From assembly GCA_050747865.1 (NCBI GenBank), contig JBOGJI010000278.1, positions 1 to 6,455 of the forward strand: 6,455 nt of DNA, in the 5' to 3' direction. Position 1 is the stretch's first letter. Each line of letters begins with the position of its first letter. The position numbers and the translations under genes are program-made. This stretch comes from JBOGJI01 sp050747865 (GTDB taxonomy: Bacteria; Acidobacteriota; Thermoanaerobaculia; Multivoradales; JAHEKO01). Under the pieces are notes generated by a model that did no database searches, had not been told where the DNA came from, and worked only from the letters and a program-made list of their open reading frames with translations. Below are positions 5,685 to 6,455 of this stretch, piece after piece.

Positions 5685-6455
5685 TCGCAGAGGCGCAAGG
5701 GCCCCAATCTCGCGCCACCGCGGTCCCGCTGCAAGCACGGCCGGCAGGCGATCCGCTTCCCGCGCAACGCCCACTTCACGATCACCGCCGGCGGCAAGCT
5801 CCGGCTGCCGAAGATCGGCGAGTTGCCGGTGCGCTGGTCGCGCAAGCTCCCGAGCGAGCCGTCCAGCGTCACGGTCATCCTCGACACGGCGGGCCGGTAC
5901 TTCGCCTCCTTCGTCGTCGAGATCGAGCCGACTCCCTTGCCGGAGCGGCAGGAGGAGGTCGGGGTCGACCTGGGGCTTTCCTCCTTCGCCGTCCTCTCCG
6001 ACGGCACGAAGATCGAGAATCCCAGGCTGCTGCGCAGGACGGAGCGCGAACTCCGGAGGGCACAGCGGGCGCTGTCCCGCAAGCAAAAGGGATCGAACAA
6101 CCGGCAGAAGGCTCGGGCAAAGGTCGCCCGCGCACATGTCCGCGTGGCCGACGCTCGCCGGGACTTCGCGCACAAGCTCTCGACGCGGCTGATCCGCGAG
6201 AACCAAGCGGTGTGCGTCGAGGACTTGGGCGTGAAGGCCATGGCCCGCCCGCGCCTAGCCAAGAGCGTGCACGATGCGGGCTGGTCGAGCTTTACCCGCA
6301 TGCTCGAGGAGAAGGCCGGCCGGTACGGCCGGACCTGGACGTGCGCCTGCGGCGTCGCGCACGACCGGGACGTGAACGCCGCTCGAAACATCCTCGCCGC
6401 CGGACGGGCGGAGAGGCAAAACGCCTGTGGAGAGGGCGTAAGACCGGGACCGGCG
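5685..6455 (+). pseudogene. tnpB: IS200/IS605-type TnpB (OrfB) remnant: 5'-truncated, zinc-finger deletion, right end outside window
   Basis: TnpB proteins are RNA-guided RuvC nucleases carried by IS200/IS605 and IS607 elements. Counting the codon at 5685 as residue 1, the frame runs 257 codons without a stop to the window edge. It shows LAPPR followed by KHGRQAIRF, then PSEPSSVTV and GRYFASFVVE, RuvC-I GVDLGLSSFAVLSDG (Asp codon 5967-5969), the basic helix SRKQKGSNNRQKAR, RuvC-II VCVEDLGVKAM (Glu codon 6219-6221) and RuvC-III HDRDVNAARNILAAG (6360-6404). All three acidic motifs survive. The N-terminal part of about 100 residues or more is absent, and the first in-frame ATG is at 6240, too late to be useful. 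Between YGRT and WTC the usual stretch with the first CxxC knuckle is missing, leaving only CAC. With both defects it should not make a working nuclease. The right end, including any guide-RNA region, lies beyond the window. Confidence 0.9.

Noticed and set aside
5420..6391. Minus-strand open frame of 323 codons opposite tnpB
   Set aside because: It is the complement of the TnpB frame, whose RuvC motifs are unmistakable; the antisense product has no recognisable domain.

Overview
The window is a compact, very GC-rich (roughly 70 %) stretch of bacterial chromosome with five intact protein-coding genes and one broken mobile-element gene. A type IV pilin/pseudopilin with a class III leader, a secreted M20 metallopeptidase and a membrane-anchored paralogue suggest a Gram-negative, diderm bacterium. 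The GspG-like pilin with a DGWGN motif resembles those common in Acidobacteriota and some Myxococcota/Deltaproteobacteria, but no marker gene is present, so the phylum is only a guess.

Layout: four genes lie head-to-tail on the minus strand from about 4368 down to 28. In transcription order they are a membrane-anchored M20-family hydrolase (M20-B, 4368-2917), a type IV pilin/GspG-like pseudopilin (2858-2247), a second, secreted M20 peptidase (M20-A, 2203-761) and a UbiX-type flavin prenyltransferase (633-28). Gaps are 58, 43 and 127 bases. Divergently, on the plus strand, is a DegT/DnrJ/EryC1/StrS-family PLP aminotransferase (4468-5577), separated from M20-B by a 99-base shared upstream region. 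That region holds a perfect 7-bp inverted repeat and -10-like hexamers placed unusually close to both start codons. From about 5685 to the right edge runs a remnant of an IS200/IS605-type tnpB (RNA-guided nuclease family). It lacks its N-terminal third and half of its zinc finger, and it has no credible start codon.

How the genes work together: the two M20 proteins are diverged paralogues that bracket the pilin gene, so the minus-strand cluster looks like an envelope/export and peptide-hydrolysis module, with UbiX as a cofactor-making passenger at its end. No UbiD partner and no sugar-nucleotide genes are in view, so the pathways of UbiX and the aminotransferase cannot be fixed from this window. 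The most noteworthy points are: (i) the double loss of conserved M20 residues in M20-B while M20-A keeps them all; (ii) the doubly damaged tnpB, which has kept all three RuvC motifs; and (iii) a recurring TANNAT hexamer 6-8 bases before the start codons of three genes that lack a Shine-Dalgarno sequence, suggestive of leaderless transcripts. I saw no clearly new multi-gene system.
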